The notes below the pieces were generated by a model. It did not search any database. It had not been told where the DNA came from and was given only the letters and a program-made list of their open reading frames with translations. Below, one piece after another: positions 48,594 to 58,480 of a DNA stretch of 64,000 bases. Numbering within the stretch: the stretch's first letter is position 1; each line of letters begins with the position of its first letter. A program made the position numbers and the translations under genes. This stretch comes from Phoronis australis (lineage: Eukaryota; Phoronida; Phoronidae). The stretch lies in NCBI GenBank assembly GCA_002633005.1, contig NMRA01000131.1:235798-299797 (forward strand), in the 5' to 3' direction.

Positions 48594-48754
48594 CAAGTTA
48601 TGTTGTGTAGTCTCCGAATGGAACTGCATAGTCATAGACACAGAGCACACACGGGGCATCACCATCCACACACTTTTTGTCAGTTAGTTGACCCTGTTGA
48701 CCGCAATTGTCCACGAATATAGTAACCTTAGGTCTTTTGGGAATTTGTGGCCAC
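48594..48754 (-). CDS. candidate cysteine-rich terminal coding exon
   Basis: On the minus strand a CTTTGACAG acceptor (ending 48,755) begins an exon that closes at TTG|GTAAGT (48,594/48,593). One frame is open from the acceptor to TAA at 48,600-48,598, with the pattern C-x9-C-x6-C-x2-C (..VDNCGQQ.., ..KKCVDGDAPCVLC..) and a basic KRPK stretch before it. The other two frames are closed. Upstream, ATG at about 48,830 opens a signal-peptide-like frame (MEFLSKYVVALSLITA) but in a different frame. Product unknown. It lies near the right end of the 3.5-kb insertion, so it could belong to that element. Confidence 0.27.
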
Positions 48755-48931
48755 CTGTCAAAGACTTGAACCAGGGAAATTAGCAGTAATAAGGCTTAGC
48801 GCGACGACGTATTTTGATAAAAATTCCATCTTTTACCAGTTGTTTACATGCAGACAGCCACGCATGCGCAATTCAATCACCACTAGTACAGCAGCGACAC
48901 CGCGAGGAGAATTCTCCGAATAGCTCCATTG

Positions 48932-49226
48932 CTTCTGTACACCGTAGCAAGTCTTTATGCTTCAACTACTATAGCGCATCTAATTATCTTGTTGATTTCA
49001 TCCCATAATATAACATTCTACTTATTTAGTGATTGGCTAATAAAAATCACATGATAATATCCAATCATATTATTGGTTGTTACAATTTGTTCTCAGAATA
49101 TTCTAGAATCTCTAGAGTACTTTGACCCCAGAACCCAAAGTTGTAAACACCATCTAAAAATAGATTTTTGACGTTAAAATACATGTCACCAAGTCTGACC
49201 CCATGATTTAAAAATACATATGCACA
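48932..49226 (+). repeat. LTR-like dispersed repeat, copy 1, right part
   Basis: Matches 63,705-64,000 in order (TTATTTAG.GATTGGCTAATA, TTCTAGAAT.TCTAGAGT, TTGTAAACACCATCTAAAA, ATTTAAAA.TACAT..TGCACA). The homology ends at TGCACA near 49,226, which may be the element's CA terminus; in copy 2 the same bases are the last of the window. Confidence 0.75.
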
Positions 49227-49854
49227 AATTTTGGGCAACTTAAAAATGGATCTATTCTTACTAATTACTTAATCAATATTTATTCTGACACTGTATGAAT
49301 GCAGGACAGTATCGTACTCCGAAAAGGCGCAACCACAATTTCTTGGATTCACATTTCATGAACATAAATTTTGAGCACTGATTGGTTTGTACAACAGACC
49401 ACATTTACACTTCAGTCCACCAGTCATGCCAGTTTGTTTGCGTAAAACGCTGCCTGTTGAGAATTCGACTAGCCAATCAGAAACGCCGGTGTACAAAAAT
49501 TTCCCCAGGAAAGTTAAGTGATACCTGCGTGCTGGCTACTGACCACCTAGCGGCACGCAGCGAACCAGTGAGTCACTGCCAGACGCTTTTGATGAGTGCG
49601 CAACCGTTGCTGGGGGTAACTGGGACTGCCTTGTTGCTCACAATAGCTTAATTACCGGTGTACGCGTGGTAATAAGTTGACATCTGTGGAGTCAGTTGCT
49701 TTGTCGATGCACGCTTAGCTTTACAGAACGAGAGCATCTAAAGTTCGTTAAAGATCCTAGTTGCCATTACGTAGTACTCTGTGGGGCAGATAGCCACTAA
49801 TTATGAATAATGAAGCCAATTTCTTGGTAATAAACCAAGAACATTATTTTCCTC

Positions 49855-50040
49855 TCATATGCCTGTGTTTTCACCGCGCATGTGCACTACATTTACAGGG
49901 TTGCATAAATTCAGGCACCTCATAGCCGAAGCGAAATTCACAGCATCTTTACATTCACCACAACATTGAGAAACAGTTTTGGGCCACCGTAAGATTAAAA
50001 ACTGGACGATCGCCGCACAAATAAAAAACTTCATGTTCAA
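49855..50040 (-). CDS. small secreted cysteine-rich peptide, hypothetical
   Basis: A 61-codon minus-strand frame from ATG at 50,040 (or the third codon, also ATG) to a stop at 49,855-49,857. Residues 3-24 look like a signal peptide (lysine, then FFICAAIVQFLIL, cleavage likely near VSQ). The mature part has five cysteines in the pattern CC-x2-C-x11-C-x3-C (26, 27, 30, 42, 46). A diverged copy of its start lies inverted at 50,329 on the plus strand. The architecture is that of secreted hormones, defence peptides or venom-type peptides; the sequence does not tell which, and an odd cysteine number suggests a missing exon or dimer. Introns cannot be excluded. Confidence 0.35.
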   Translation of the reverse strand: MNMKFFICAAIVQFLILRWPKTVSQCCGECKDAVNFASAMRCLNLCNPVNVVHMRGENTGI

Positions 50041-50093
50041 TCAACCTTTCGTCTATTCATTATAGAGGTTACCTGAGCTGCATGTTGGCAATT

Positions 50094-50263
50094 GACCTAT
50101 CGCCAGGATTTTGAGTGACGGCTTAACTGACCATTTAGAAAGCAGCATTATTGACACACCTTCGTTTCCAAACCGCCATTTTACCCGACAAACAACACGT
50201 TGCCGGGTAAACCTTATTGCTTGTTAGTCGACATTACGCAAGGGGCAGAGCTTGCGATAGGTC
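50094..50263. mobile_element. 170-bp miniature element with AATT target duplication
   Basis: Ends GACCTATCGCCAGG and CTTGCGATAGGTC are inverted repeats flanked by AATT on both sides (50,090-50,093 and 50,264-50,267). The left 80 bp match the left end of the 2-kb element at 58,778, of which this is a deletion derivative. It sits exactly between the two inverted secreted-peptide frames. Confidence 0.8.
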
Positions 50264-50328
50264 AATTGCTATCCTTTGTAAACATGATCCTGATGATGTG
50301 TAATGAATAGACGAAACGTAGATTGAAT

Positions 50329-50430
50329 ATGAACTTTTTTATTTGTGCGGTGATTGTGCGGATTTTAACATTGAGAAAAGTCACTGGCAAGAATTCCCAG
50401 ATCGTCATATCCATACGACGCCTGCAATGA
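50329..50430 (+). pseudogene. inverted, diverged copy of the secreted-peptide start
   Basis: About 60 bp around this ATG (rc of GTTTCGTCTATTCATTA... through TATTTGTGCGG) match the region around the 50,040 ATG in opposite orientation. The frame starts with a similar signal-peptide core (MNFFICAVIV) but runs into 33 codons without the cysteines and stops. It is either a decayed paralogue or a first exon whose remaining exons were not found. Confidence 0.3.
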
Positions 50431-51036
50431 AATTAGCATCTGGGGAGCTCTGCCCTGACATTATTGACAGCAATTCTAACGTTTAGCGCCTGAAGCAGCG
50501 TGAGGCAATTCAAATTACTCGTAGAGGACCATCATTAAATTCACACATAAAACACAAATCGTTGTCACTTTTGTTTTAATTCGTTGTTGCTTCAGATTCC
50601 GTATTTTGTAATACACGAGACGTGTGGCCGTGCCATTCCTGTTTTTGTTGTAATTATGATTTTCTTTGTATACAGCTGGCTCTGAGCTGGTTATTTGAGA
50701 ATAAACGTCAGAAGATTGAAATGGTTCTAATGAAACATGTCACGACTTCAAACGGTTGTTGCTTTTTATTAAATACCGTGTATGAGATCATTTTAAAAAA
50801 TAACATGTAGCAATACACAATATGTTTGGGTCTATCCTTCCCATCGGAATGCCTTTCTCTTTCTTGTCCTTCTGCCACAATTTCTTCCTGTCCCTTCCAT
50901 CAGTAGCCGGAGCTTCATGTTCAGGTATAAAGCATGAATTATATTTTGAACTCATTGCCTTGCATCTAGCCGCGTGACTCGTGTATTATTCGCATTGACG
51001 CCAGATATTGCCATGATTCGATAACAAGTTCAACTG
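50431..51036. other. unassigned DNA
   Basis: No recognisable feature between the secreted-peptide copy and the vWA exon; an AATAAA occurs near 50,699. Confidence 0.4.
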
Positions 51037-51817
51037 TTGAAAATGATTAGCAGTAATTTTATACTGGTATTCGCCACCTTGCGTGTTAAAGGTTGCCCAC
51101 AAGGAGACGTAAATATGTTTCTTGATACATCAATCTCAGTCACAGACAATCTTCGTAAACAATACAAGGACTTCATCACTGGCATTATCAAGAAACTTGA
51201 CAATGGGGCAGGAGATTACAGATTTGGAATTCAGTATTTCAGCCACAATGTATACACGATAGCCGGACTTGAAAATTACAACAAGAGGGATACGATTGCT
51301 GCATTGGAGTCGGCAAACATAAGCCGTTCACACCGACACTCGGCAGCCGTGACTCACTTTAACGAAGCTTTTGAATACTTGCTTAGCTTTTTCGGAGAAC
51401 CAACAAATAGAGCAAGAATTCTTCTAGTTTTTAGCGATGGAAAAATCGACTCCACCGAGTTCAGCACAATGTATAGGGTCCATGCTAACCTAAAGAAATG
51501 GAAAATCGAAGCAATAACTTTGTTTTTTTTAGACCATTCAAGATATCGTCCAGATGGCATAACACTTACGCTTGGTCGGGAACTCGGCACACGTGGCTTT
51601 TTCACATTTAAAAAAGATTGGGCGGGGAACTACTATCTCAACCACGACAAAGTGATTGACCTGGTTGCTAATGCAATAAATACAGCTTGTTGGACATATC
51701 ACGGCAAGTCTCCCCCTCGGGATCAGCTTTTCAATGCACCAATGTGCGCCCATATCATTGATGGCAATGAAATTAAGTACAATGCCTCCGGAAATTGCGA
51801 GGGCGTCAAACAAAGAG
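51037..51817 (+). CDS. von Willebrand factor A domain exon (collagen VI / matrilin-like)
   Basis: vWA domains mediate protein-protein adhesion in extracellular matrix proteins, using a metal-ion-dependent adhesion site (MIDAS). The frame contains DTSIS (residues 30-34, intact DxSxS), a candidate MIDAS Thr106 in SAAVTHFNEAF, and RILLVFSDGK with Asp134. RFGIQYFS (62-69) and the C-terminal ..VIDLVANAINTACW are also typical. Two or three N-terminal methionines precede a short hydrophobic stretch (NFILVFATL) that could be a signal peptide, so this may be the first coding exon; alternatively the exon starts at an acceptor near GTTAAAG/GTTGCCC. The exon ends at a donor AAAGAG|GTATGA (51,818), so the nine-codon tail to the stop is intronic. 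No following exon was recognised, which leaves the gene partial. Confidence 0.8.
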
Positions 51818-52029
51818 GTATGATGTTTTAAATAATTTGTTCATGATTTTGCAAGCTGTGCAATATTGGACTCGCAACAAAATAGCATATAAAGCGAAAA
51901 ACAGACTAAATTGCATCATACAAAATGGTTCTCTGTCAGTAAGACAGAAGCGTAGAAAATTTTGCCAGGACTGAGACTTGAACTGGGGTTGGCCTAGCCA
52001 GCCAGCTAGCTGTATGAAGACTGTCGTCA

Positions 52030-52388
52030 AAATACAGGTGGGTCCCACTGCGTGTATTTCTTCCGTAGACCCCGAAATTGCGCACAGTCTGGGTAGTTCT
52101 GCTCGTCATCGCGCCGTGAAACTTGTATCAACATGTAAAGCTAAAAACCGGACGGTGTGCATGCAAAATCTGCCGAGTCATCCGACACACACCTTTCCCG
52201 TTACAGCCGTTTAAGTGAAAAACAATGCAATAAACGTCATTTTCTTGTGTAACTCTCCGCCTTTTCTAACAATGAAAAGTATTTCGTCGTTTTGAAAACA
52301 GTACGCTCGTGTCACGCGCACGCGCCATTTCCTAAATTTTGCGACATCTCTCGGGTGATGATGATAGCTTGGCAGCAGCAAAATTTCA
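52030..52388 (+). repeat. dispersed repeat carrying an empty target site
   Basis: Matches 58,545-58,777 plus 60,833-60,967, which flank a 2-kb element. Here the two halves are contiguous across TGTAACTCTCCGCC (AACT at 52,251-52,254), so this is the unoccupied site. The ORFs across both copies resemble each other only because the DNA is repeated. Nature of the repeat unknown. Confidence 0.75.
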
Positions 52389-52860
52389 AAGGAAACTTGC
52401 ACAATAACTACGTTTTTTTAAGAATTGCACGAGTTCCATTGATTACATTGTACTGACCAGGTCAGTGTCTCAGGGTATTAACATTGGGTGCATTCTAACT
52501 GCTGTTGGTCACCGGATGTTCATCTACATTTAAATTCACAAAGCCGTGCCGTAATGATTACATAACTGCACTAATTCTGTACCGACCAGGTTAAACGTTT
52601 GTCGTTTTATGGTATTTGTATCTATATAAATGTTAAGGAAACATTCTGGCAACATTTTTTTGAGATGTTGGCTTTTGCATGAGCAATTACAATAATTTTT
52701 TGTCGGAAAATAATGGGAAAAATTTCAAACCAAAAATTAAATATCTCAAAATATTCAAATTTTAAAAACTTGAAAATGTAATTTTTCATCACAAAGAAAC
52801 CTTTAAGTTTTAAGAAAATTCAAGTTTTCCACAAAGGAAAAAATCCAGTTTTCTGAAAAA

Positions 52861-53174
52861 CTTAAGAAGTCGGGAAAACTTAAGTTTTTAAAATTACAAA
52901 AACTTAAGTTTTGTTAGTACAAAAAAACTTAAGTTTTCATGAAAACTTAAGTTATTACTTGAAACTTAAGTTTATTTGTGAAAACTTAAGCTTTACACTT
53001 GAAAAAACTTAAGTTTTCTGAAAAACTTAACATTGTGCTGAAAAACTTAAGTTTTTAAAATAAACTTAAGTAAGTTCCTTTTAAAAACTTAAGCTTTTCG
53101 GAAGAAGTTTAGTTTTTCCTCTAAAACTTAAGTTTTTTCGCCAAAAAACTTAAGTTTTCAGCGAAAAACTTAAG
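52861..53174. repeat. CTTAAG palindrome array
   Basis: Fourteen CTTAAG hexamers occur within 314 bp, most as longer imperfect palindromes AAAACTTAAGTTTT separated by 8-20 bp of varied A/T-rich sequence. Spacing is irregular, so it is not a simple tandem repeat. The Harbinger element just downstream has the same hexamer six times in its first 190 bp, which suggests a shared origin. Confidence 0.9.
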
Positions 53175-53827
53175 TTCACTTTTGTAAGGGGTATCAGTAC
53201 TTCACACCCGAAAGTCACGTGTCACACTGTTCACAAGAGCACGAGTTCTCGCAGCTAGAAAAATCTAGCCAAAATCATGAGCTCTCTTTCAAAATACAAT
53301 TGAATTTCTTTTGATGGTAAAGCAATTTTTTAGTTTCAAATTTCAAACGACCTATCGACTGCTCACTTCGTCGATTTTCTTTGACATGGCGAAGCACGTC
53401 TCCTCATTTGGTATGACAAGACATAGACTTGGTACATTTCCCTTATATGCAAAATGTGACGTATAACTTGAAAACTGCATGGGGATGAAAGCTTTTACAT
53501 TTCGTCAAAATTGTGAATTTGACGATTTTTCCAGAAATACATACAATATTGAACATATTTAATTGAAGACACGACTTTGATCTGAGTTACGAATTTAATT
53601 TCAGTTCTTTCCAACTCTCTAAATAGAGATCAGGGGCCCGTTCCAAGAAACTGACTTAAGTTCATTTTTTACTTAAGTTTAAGACTTTTCTTAAGTTTTT
53701 GACTTAAGACAAATCCTAAGATTATTTTGCGTTCCAAGAAACAATCTTAGCTAAGACTGACTTAAGTTTTTGTCTTAACTTTAAGTCAACTCTCACCTTG
53801 TCTTAACTCGATCTTAAGTTTGTCAAA

Positions 53828-54160
53828 ATGGCCGTATTCCACATTCGCCAGCGAAGAAATGAAAACCTAGGCAGAGTTTATCGAGAGCGTCTTCAATACG
53901 ACTCGTATGTTGACCGGTACCGGATGAACAAGGATGCAGTTGACTTATTATGCTCTTTTTTAAAAGACGACCTCGAGCCAGAAACTCGCAGAGGACATTC
54001 ACTTACAACTGAGCAGCAAGTCTCAGTTGCGTTGCAGTTCTACGCCACTGGAAGCTTTCAAACGGTCGTAGGTGATAGCCAAGGGGTGACTAAGTCGACC
54101 GTTTCAAGAACGATCACAAAAGTAACAAATGCCATCAACAATTCACCCGACTTGTGCAAT
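53828..54160 (+). pseudogene. HARBI1-like transposase, N-terminal part only
   Basis: Harbinger transposases are DDE nucleases that work with a Myb-like partner. The frame from ATG at 53,828 reads through VDRYRMNKDAVDLLCSFLK and TEQQVSVALQFYATGSFQTV, then VGDSQGVTKSTVSRTITKVT (61-100), the helix-turn-helix part typical of HARBI1 and its relatives. After residue ~111 the frame enters the foldback insertion and stops eight codons later. The DDE catalytic domain (about 200 further residues) is absent. The ATG follows the left end by about 190 bp, as usual for autonomous copies. Confidence 0.85.
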
Positions 54161-55370
54161 AAAAATCCAAACGACATCAGTAGGTAACATAATTGAAAAA
54201 GCGATATTTTGAGACACCTATCTCATCTTCAGGCTACTATTTACAACTAGTTCACAGTGAAATGCACATCAGAAATGACAAATGCACTATAACACGTGAA
54301 TTTGGCATGCGCAACTATGAAGATAAAGACATATATAAATATTCATACGTTGCTGTGCAACATAATCTTTCTTGTTCCGCGGTCGAATGTTTTCGTCATC
54401 ATCAGAAACAAAAATACATTGGGCACACAGTGAAAATGATGTACACAGGTTACGAACATTAGAGTCGCTTCTAATAATGTTTGAAAAGACTAGTTTGTAA
54501 TAACCCATAAAGTTATCTCATTAGTGAGATAACATTTTGGCGGGAAACAGTTCGAGTCGCCGACTTTACCACTACACCACTCAGCGGCTGACGTCATCGA
54601 ACGTAAAAATAGAATACTTAAATGAGCACGCGCAACTATCGCATGTTCAGCAAAGGGCATTGCACCGACAATTATATGCTATGAAAAATAAGACGCATAA
54701 TTTCCATAAAAACTCTATTTTAATTCAGTGAAATTTTTCTCTCGTGTTCTCTCACTTGTATATCACCGATCTCCAATTTGAATGCAGGTGTCATGTGGTC
54801 GGTATCCTTTGACTTGAGCATTATAGTCAGTTACTAGTGGTAATCTACTTTAGCAGACGATATATTCCCGGTTGAAGCTTAGCGTGATATAATAATGTGT
54901 AGTAAGCTATAACAGTTGCTAAACCTTAATTTATAGATTCCCTTTATTTCTATTTTGTTTTATTTTTCAATTGGTTTTGAGTAAAAGCATTATCTTACAA
55001 AAATATCTCGGCTTTTCTTAAAAGGTCACGACCTCCGACCCCGGGCCTCTGACATAGAAAGTAGTTACAAGGCTGAAGCGAGTCGAGAAAGGTAGATCGA
55101 TTCATTGCAATGTTTCTCGTTCAGTATATGGTATAAATAGAACGCCCCTTGGGCGATAATTCTCCAAAATCCACTCGGGCTCTAGATAACGGGGGATAAC
55201 GACTTCGCATTGTAATAATCTATATTTATACATATGTTTTTAACGATATATTAATAAAGCATAAAAATATTTCCAGGTGATCAGTGCAATGGGCCCACAT
55301 GCGAGGCCTGCGCACGTCTGGTACAACGTGTATCAGACTGCCTGCAATTATTTATATATATATATATATA

Positions 55371-55441
<71 letters not shown>

Positions 55442-55626
55442 ATATATATATATGTTTTTATCGTCATAGTTGCGCATGCCAACTTCACGTGTTATATTGA
55501 ATTTGTCAATTCTGATGTGCGTTTCACTGTGAACTAGTTGTAAATAGTAGCCTGAAGATGAGATATGTGTCTCGAAATATCGATTTTTAAATTATGTAAC
55601 CTACTGATGTCGTTTGGATTTTTTAC
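54161..55626. mobile_element. foldback element with ~170-bp inverted repeats inside the Harbinger copy
   Basis: The arms 54,161-54,337 and 55,446-55,626 are near-identical inverted repeats (AATCCAAACGACATCAGTAG, TCATCTTCAGGCTACTATTT, AACTAGTTCACAGTGAAA, GGCATGCGCAACTATGA). The 1.1-kb loop has no meaningful frame. The outermost bases are TAAAAAATCC. Target duplication not resolved because the Harbinger sequence beyond the right edge is missing. Confidence 0.8.
55352..55453. repeat. TA / TGTATA microsatellite
   Basis: About twelve TA units, eleven TGTATA units and seven TA units in a row, at the inner end of the right foldback arm. The matching left arm has only ACATATATAAAT, so the expansion began inside the arm. 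Tyr/Ile/Met/Val repeat frames over it are artefacts. Confidence 0.95.
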
Positions 55627-55644
55627 GCTGTTGTGATGTAAAGA

Positions 55645-55896
55645 CAAGGGGTCCGTTCCAAGAAACTGACTTAAGTTCATTTTTGACTTAAGTATAAGAT
55701 TTCTCTTAACTCCCATACTTTGAAAATTCCACATCCGGTTATATAGTTAAAATTAAGATTGAACTTTTACCATTAACTTAATTCAAACTTAGGATCTCTT
55801 GCTTAAAACAGTCTGGAGACAAATTTAAGTTTTATCTTAAAATTTACCAAAAATAAAGATTTGTCTTAGCTAAGTCAGTTTTGTTGGAACGGGCCC
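55645..55896. mobile_element. short Harbinger derivative (MITE)
   Basis: Begins GGGGTCCGTTCCAAGAAACT in direct orientation relative to the Harbinger left end at 53,633 and ends GGAACGGGCCC, with CTTAAG and CTTAGCTAAG motifs between. About 250 bp, non-coding. Confidence 0.65.
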
Positions 55897-55975
55897 TTGA
55901 TCTCTATTTAGAGAGTTTGAAAGAACTGAAATTAAACTCGCCAAAACAGATCAAAGTCGTGTCTTCAATGAAATA

Positions 55976-57289
55976 TGTATACGAGAAAGATTACTGCCAA
56001 ATTATAGTGACAATATTGAACGTGAATAAGAATCACATTAGTATCGCCAAAAAGTAATCTGTAAACCAACCCTTAAACAGGGTTGGAATTCCGTACCTTG
56101 AAAGTGTAGCCTAAGTGTCATACATATACTCGAATTAAATTTCTTATAATTAATTTGTACACGTCGATATTGCGATCGCTTGAGAACACTTATCTGTCGA
56201 AATAATACGGCGAATATAACTTCTCACAAATGGAGCCCTTCAAGAGAACTTATTCACTCGGAGATTTAACGCTTCACTCGCTTATCACGCCGCTATTTGC
56301 CTTTTTGTGAACTCGTAAACTAAACCATTTACTTGTCTCATTGTCTGGCGTTCGGGTCACTTGTAAATAAAACATGACGTCATTAGATCACAATTTGAGA
56401 GTATGCCAACAAAATGGCAGAAGATTTCATTCGTCGTTGCTAGATAAAGGTAAAAAGAGACGAAATACAACCAAGTAAGACTAGTCGGTAACCTAATCCT
56501 TGTAAACAGGGCTGGAAGTCCGTACTCTGAAACGTAGAATTTAGCTTCACACATATCACACTCGAATTGAACATCAAATATTAGCCTAACCTGCGCATGT
56601 CAAAACGCGTGAATATACACATCTTCAGAAAAAGGCCAATATAACTGTTAGGAAATCAAGCCCTTCGAAAGACCTAATTTACTCCAAGATTTGACATTTT
56701 ACTATACGCCTGTCAGTCCACCAGTTTCGTTTTCTACCTAGCGGTATAATCGTGAACTAAAACGTTCATTTAGGTTATTGGTTGGCATTTGGGTCACTTT
56801 ATGACGTCATTAGGTAAAAAACTGAGATTATAAGATGCCAGATTATTTGATTCGTCGTTGTAATATAAAGAAAAAAACATTGGCGAAATGTTATCAGCTA
56901 CATCGTTCAAGGTTACCTAAATACATAAAGGGAATTCGATGAACAAATATTTTTCTCCCCTTCTCCTCTATGTCCATTTCACAAATTTGTGAAAAATGTT
57001 TAGGTGACCATTTAGCTCTGTTTCACAGCTACATATTGTAGATGTTTGTATAAAAAACGAGGTCGTTCGCGGAGTTTTTTAATTTTGCTCTATAACTTAA
57101 TCGCAACATTGTTGTATAACCCTTAATTCGTCAACGACTGTGATTTGTAACGTTTGTCAGATACAAACAGCTCGGCTTAGTCTTAAAAATACACCGACGT
57201 TATAGATGAGAGTTCGTAACCTTGACTCACTACAGAGAAATACTTACATGTACCGTAAGGCTACATGAAAGTAAATACATGCACAAAAG
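55976..57289. other. unassigned DNA with a diverged internal duplication
   Basis: Two related stretches (about 56,030-56,400 and 56,470-56,830) share AACAGGG.TGGAA.TCCGTAC, ACTCGAATT and TGGC.TT.GGGTCACTT...ATGACGTCATTAG, suggesting an old ~430-bp duplication. No gene recognised. Confidence 0.4.
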
Positions 57290-58480
57290 TGTCGAGAGTG
57301 GCGTAGATGAAGTAATATCCTTCGGTCTCGGTCGATACGGGGAATAATGTCGAGGATACTTCAAAAGCTCCATACTCCTCCCATGTGACTACCATGGCGA
57401 GGGGTCATCCCAAAGTCTCAGTAGTGCATCATGAGGTAATACAAGAACGCTGGCTTCTTCGCAGCATCCACAAATTTGTAACCTCGAACCCAACGAAGAG
57501 TTCTGACAGGGCCTCGAATAGCAGCGAAACGTCTAAGCCTATTTATAAAGGCATCGGTGGTTATGTCGTCAAGGGGTTCGAGATGAATTGCTGTTAGTAT
57601 AAGGCAAGTGAACAGGAGACCCCACGGCTGGTATTTCGTCCATCCTTCCTCAATGAAGAATGAATCAAAGCAATCTATGCTCGCATGTGTGAAGGGTGGT
57701 GAAAGGGTCTACTCTGCCATTTGGCAGGTATGCCATTTTCAGGCCTTGAGCACTTCCTCGAAGCTCTCTGCAAGTCACACACTTGCATATGAGCGAGGAA
57801 ACTGAAGGGCTGTGCCATCGTAATCACAACTAATTGGTCGTAAGTCCTCTGTCCTGATGCTCAACCTTCTCATTACATTCTTGAATGATCAGATCTGTAA
57901 TCATTGACTTCGGCAGAATGATAGGTTGTCTAAGGTCACGATACCAAAAGTCTACCGCCAACTATCTTTGTCAAGGAATGGGTTCAAACCTTTAAAAGCT
58001 GGACTGGATTTGTCAAGATCTCTCTGAAACCATCTTATGAGAGCATGTCTCACCTTCTCTCTGTTATCTTTAGTCAAAGGATCTGGGGACTTGTTAGTCT
58101 TTCTTCTCACAGTAAGTCTTGTAGTCTTTAGATTGCGGTTACAACGTATGTCCACTTTTAAAAACAAGGAACGCTGTCTTGTTCAACAACAATGGCAGAT
58201 AATTTCTTTACTTCCGGGTCATGAAGCGACAGGTTAGAGCTGGAGAGTTCCTTCTCTCGTAACGATCTTTTCCAGAGATAGCCAGGTCCTGAGAATCAAT
58301 TTGAAATCGTGAAATGGGAGACAGGAGGACCTCTGGAGGCATGGTCGGATGGATTTTCTTCGGAAGCAGCATGTTTCCACAGTGCAGACTGAGAAAGGTT
58401 TAGGTTCAGTATGCAAATACTCAAGGACAATATCGGAGTCTGTCCAAAAGCATACTTCATCGAATATGAACTAAGAGGTT
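57290..58480 (-). pseudogene. BEL/Pao LTR retrotransposon pol relic (RNase H to integrase)
   Basis: Read on the minus strand in shifting frames: FWTDSDIVLEYL (RNase H, about 58,460), then FKGLNPFLDKDSW and VGGRL at 57,950-57,990 (the linker typical of BEL pol), then an integrase core with FTHASIDCFDSFF, LFTCLILTAIHLEPLDDITT and INRLRRF..IRGPVRTL, and finally HGSHMGGVW near 57,380. Frameshifts and stops break it, and the second catalytic Asp region and the final Glu are not preserved. Reverse transcriptase, gag and LTRs are missing. The element is inactive. Confidence 0.85.

Larger units (their letters stand above)
45428..48931. mobile_element. 3.5-kb TIR-bounded insertion splitting the LTR-like repeat
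   Basis: The two halves of the LTR-like repeat are separated by 3,504 bp whose ends are inverted repeats: CAATGGGGCAATTCGGAAAA on the left and, read inward from the right, CAATGGAGCTATTCGGAGAA; both sides then share GTACTAGTGGTGAT (left about 45,473-45,486). The uninterrupted copy at 63,193-64,000 serves as the empty site. No transposase frame is visible, so it is non-autonomous or badly decayed. It contains exon-like features listed separately. Superfamily unknown; the target duplication is not clear. Confidence 0.7.
53555..55975 (+). mobile_element. PIF/Harbinger transposon, composite and damaged
   Basis: Inverted repeats of about 100 bp bound the region: GAAGACACGACTTTGATCTG, TTTCAGTTCTTTC.AACTCTC and GATCA.GGGCCCGTTCCAA on the left recur inverted on the right (55,870-55,975). 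The left part holds a HARBI1-type transposase start; the right part is a short copy with its own two ends. Between them a foldback element replaced the rest of the transposase. It cannot transpose by itself. Confidence 0.7.

Noticed and set aside
51966-52214. 78-codon frame similar to one at 58,508-58,753
   Set aside because: The similarity comes from a repeated DNA segment, includes frame-disrupting differences at the ends, and shows no domain or start conservation.
55277-55537. Tyr/Val and Met/Tyr repeat frames
   Set aside because: Translations of the TA/TGTATA microsatellite.
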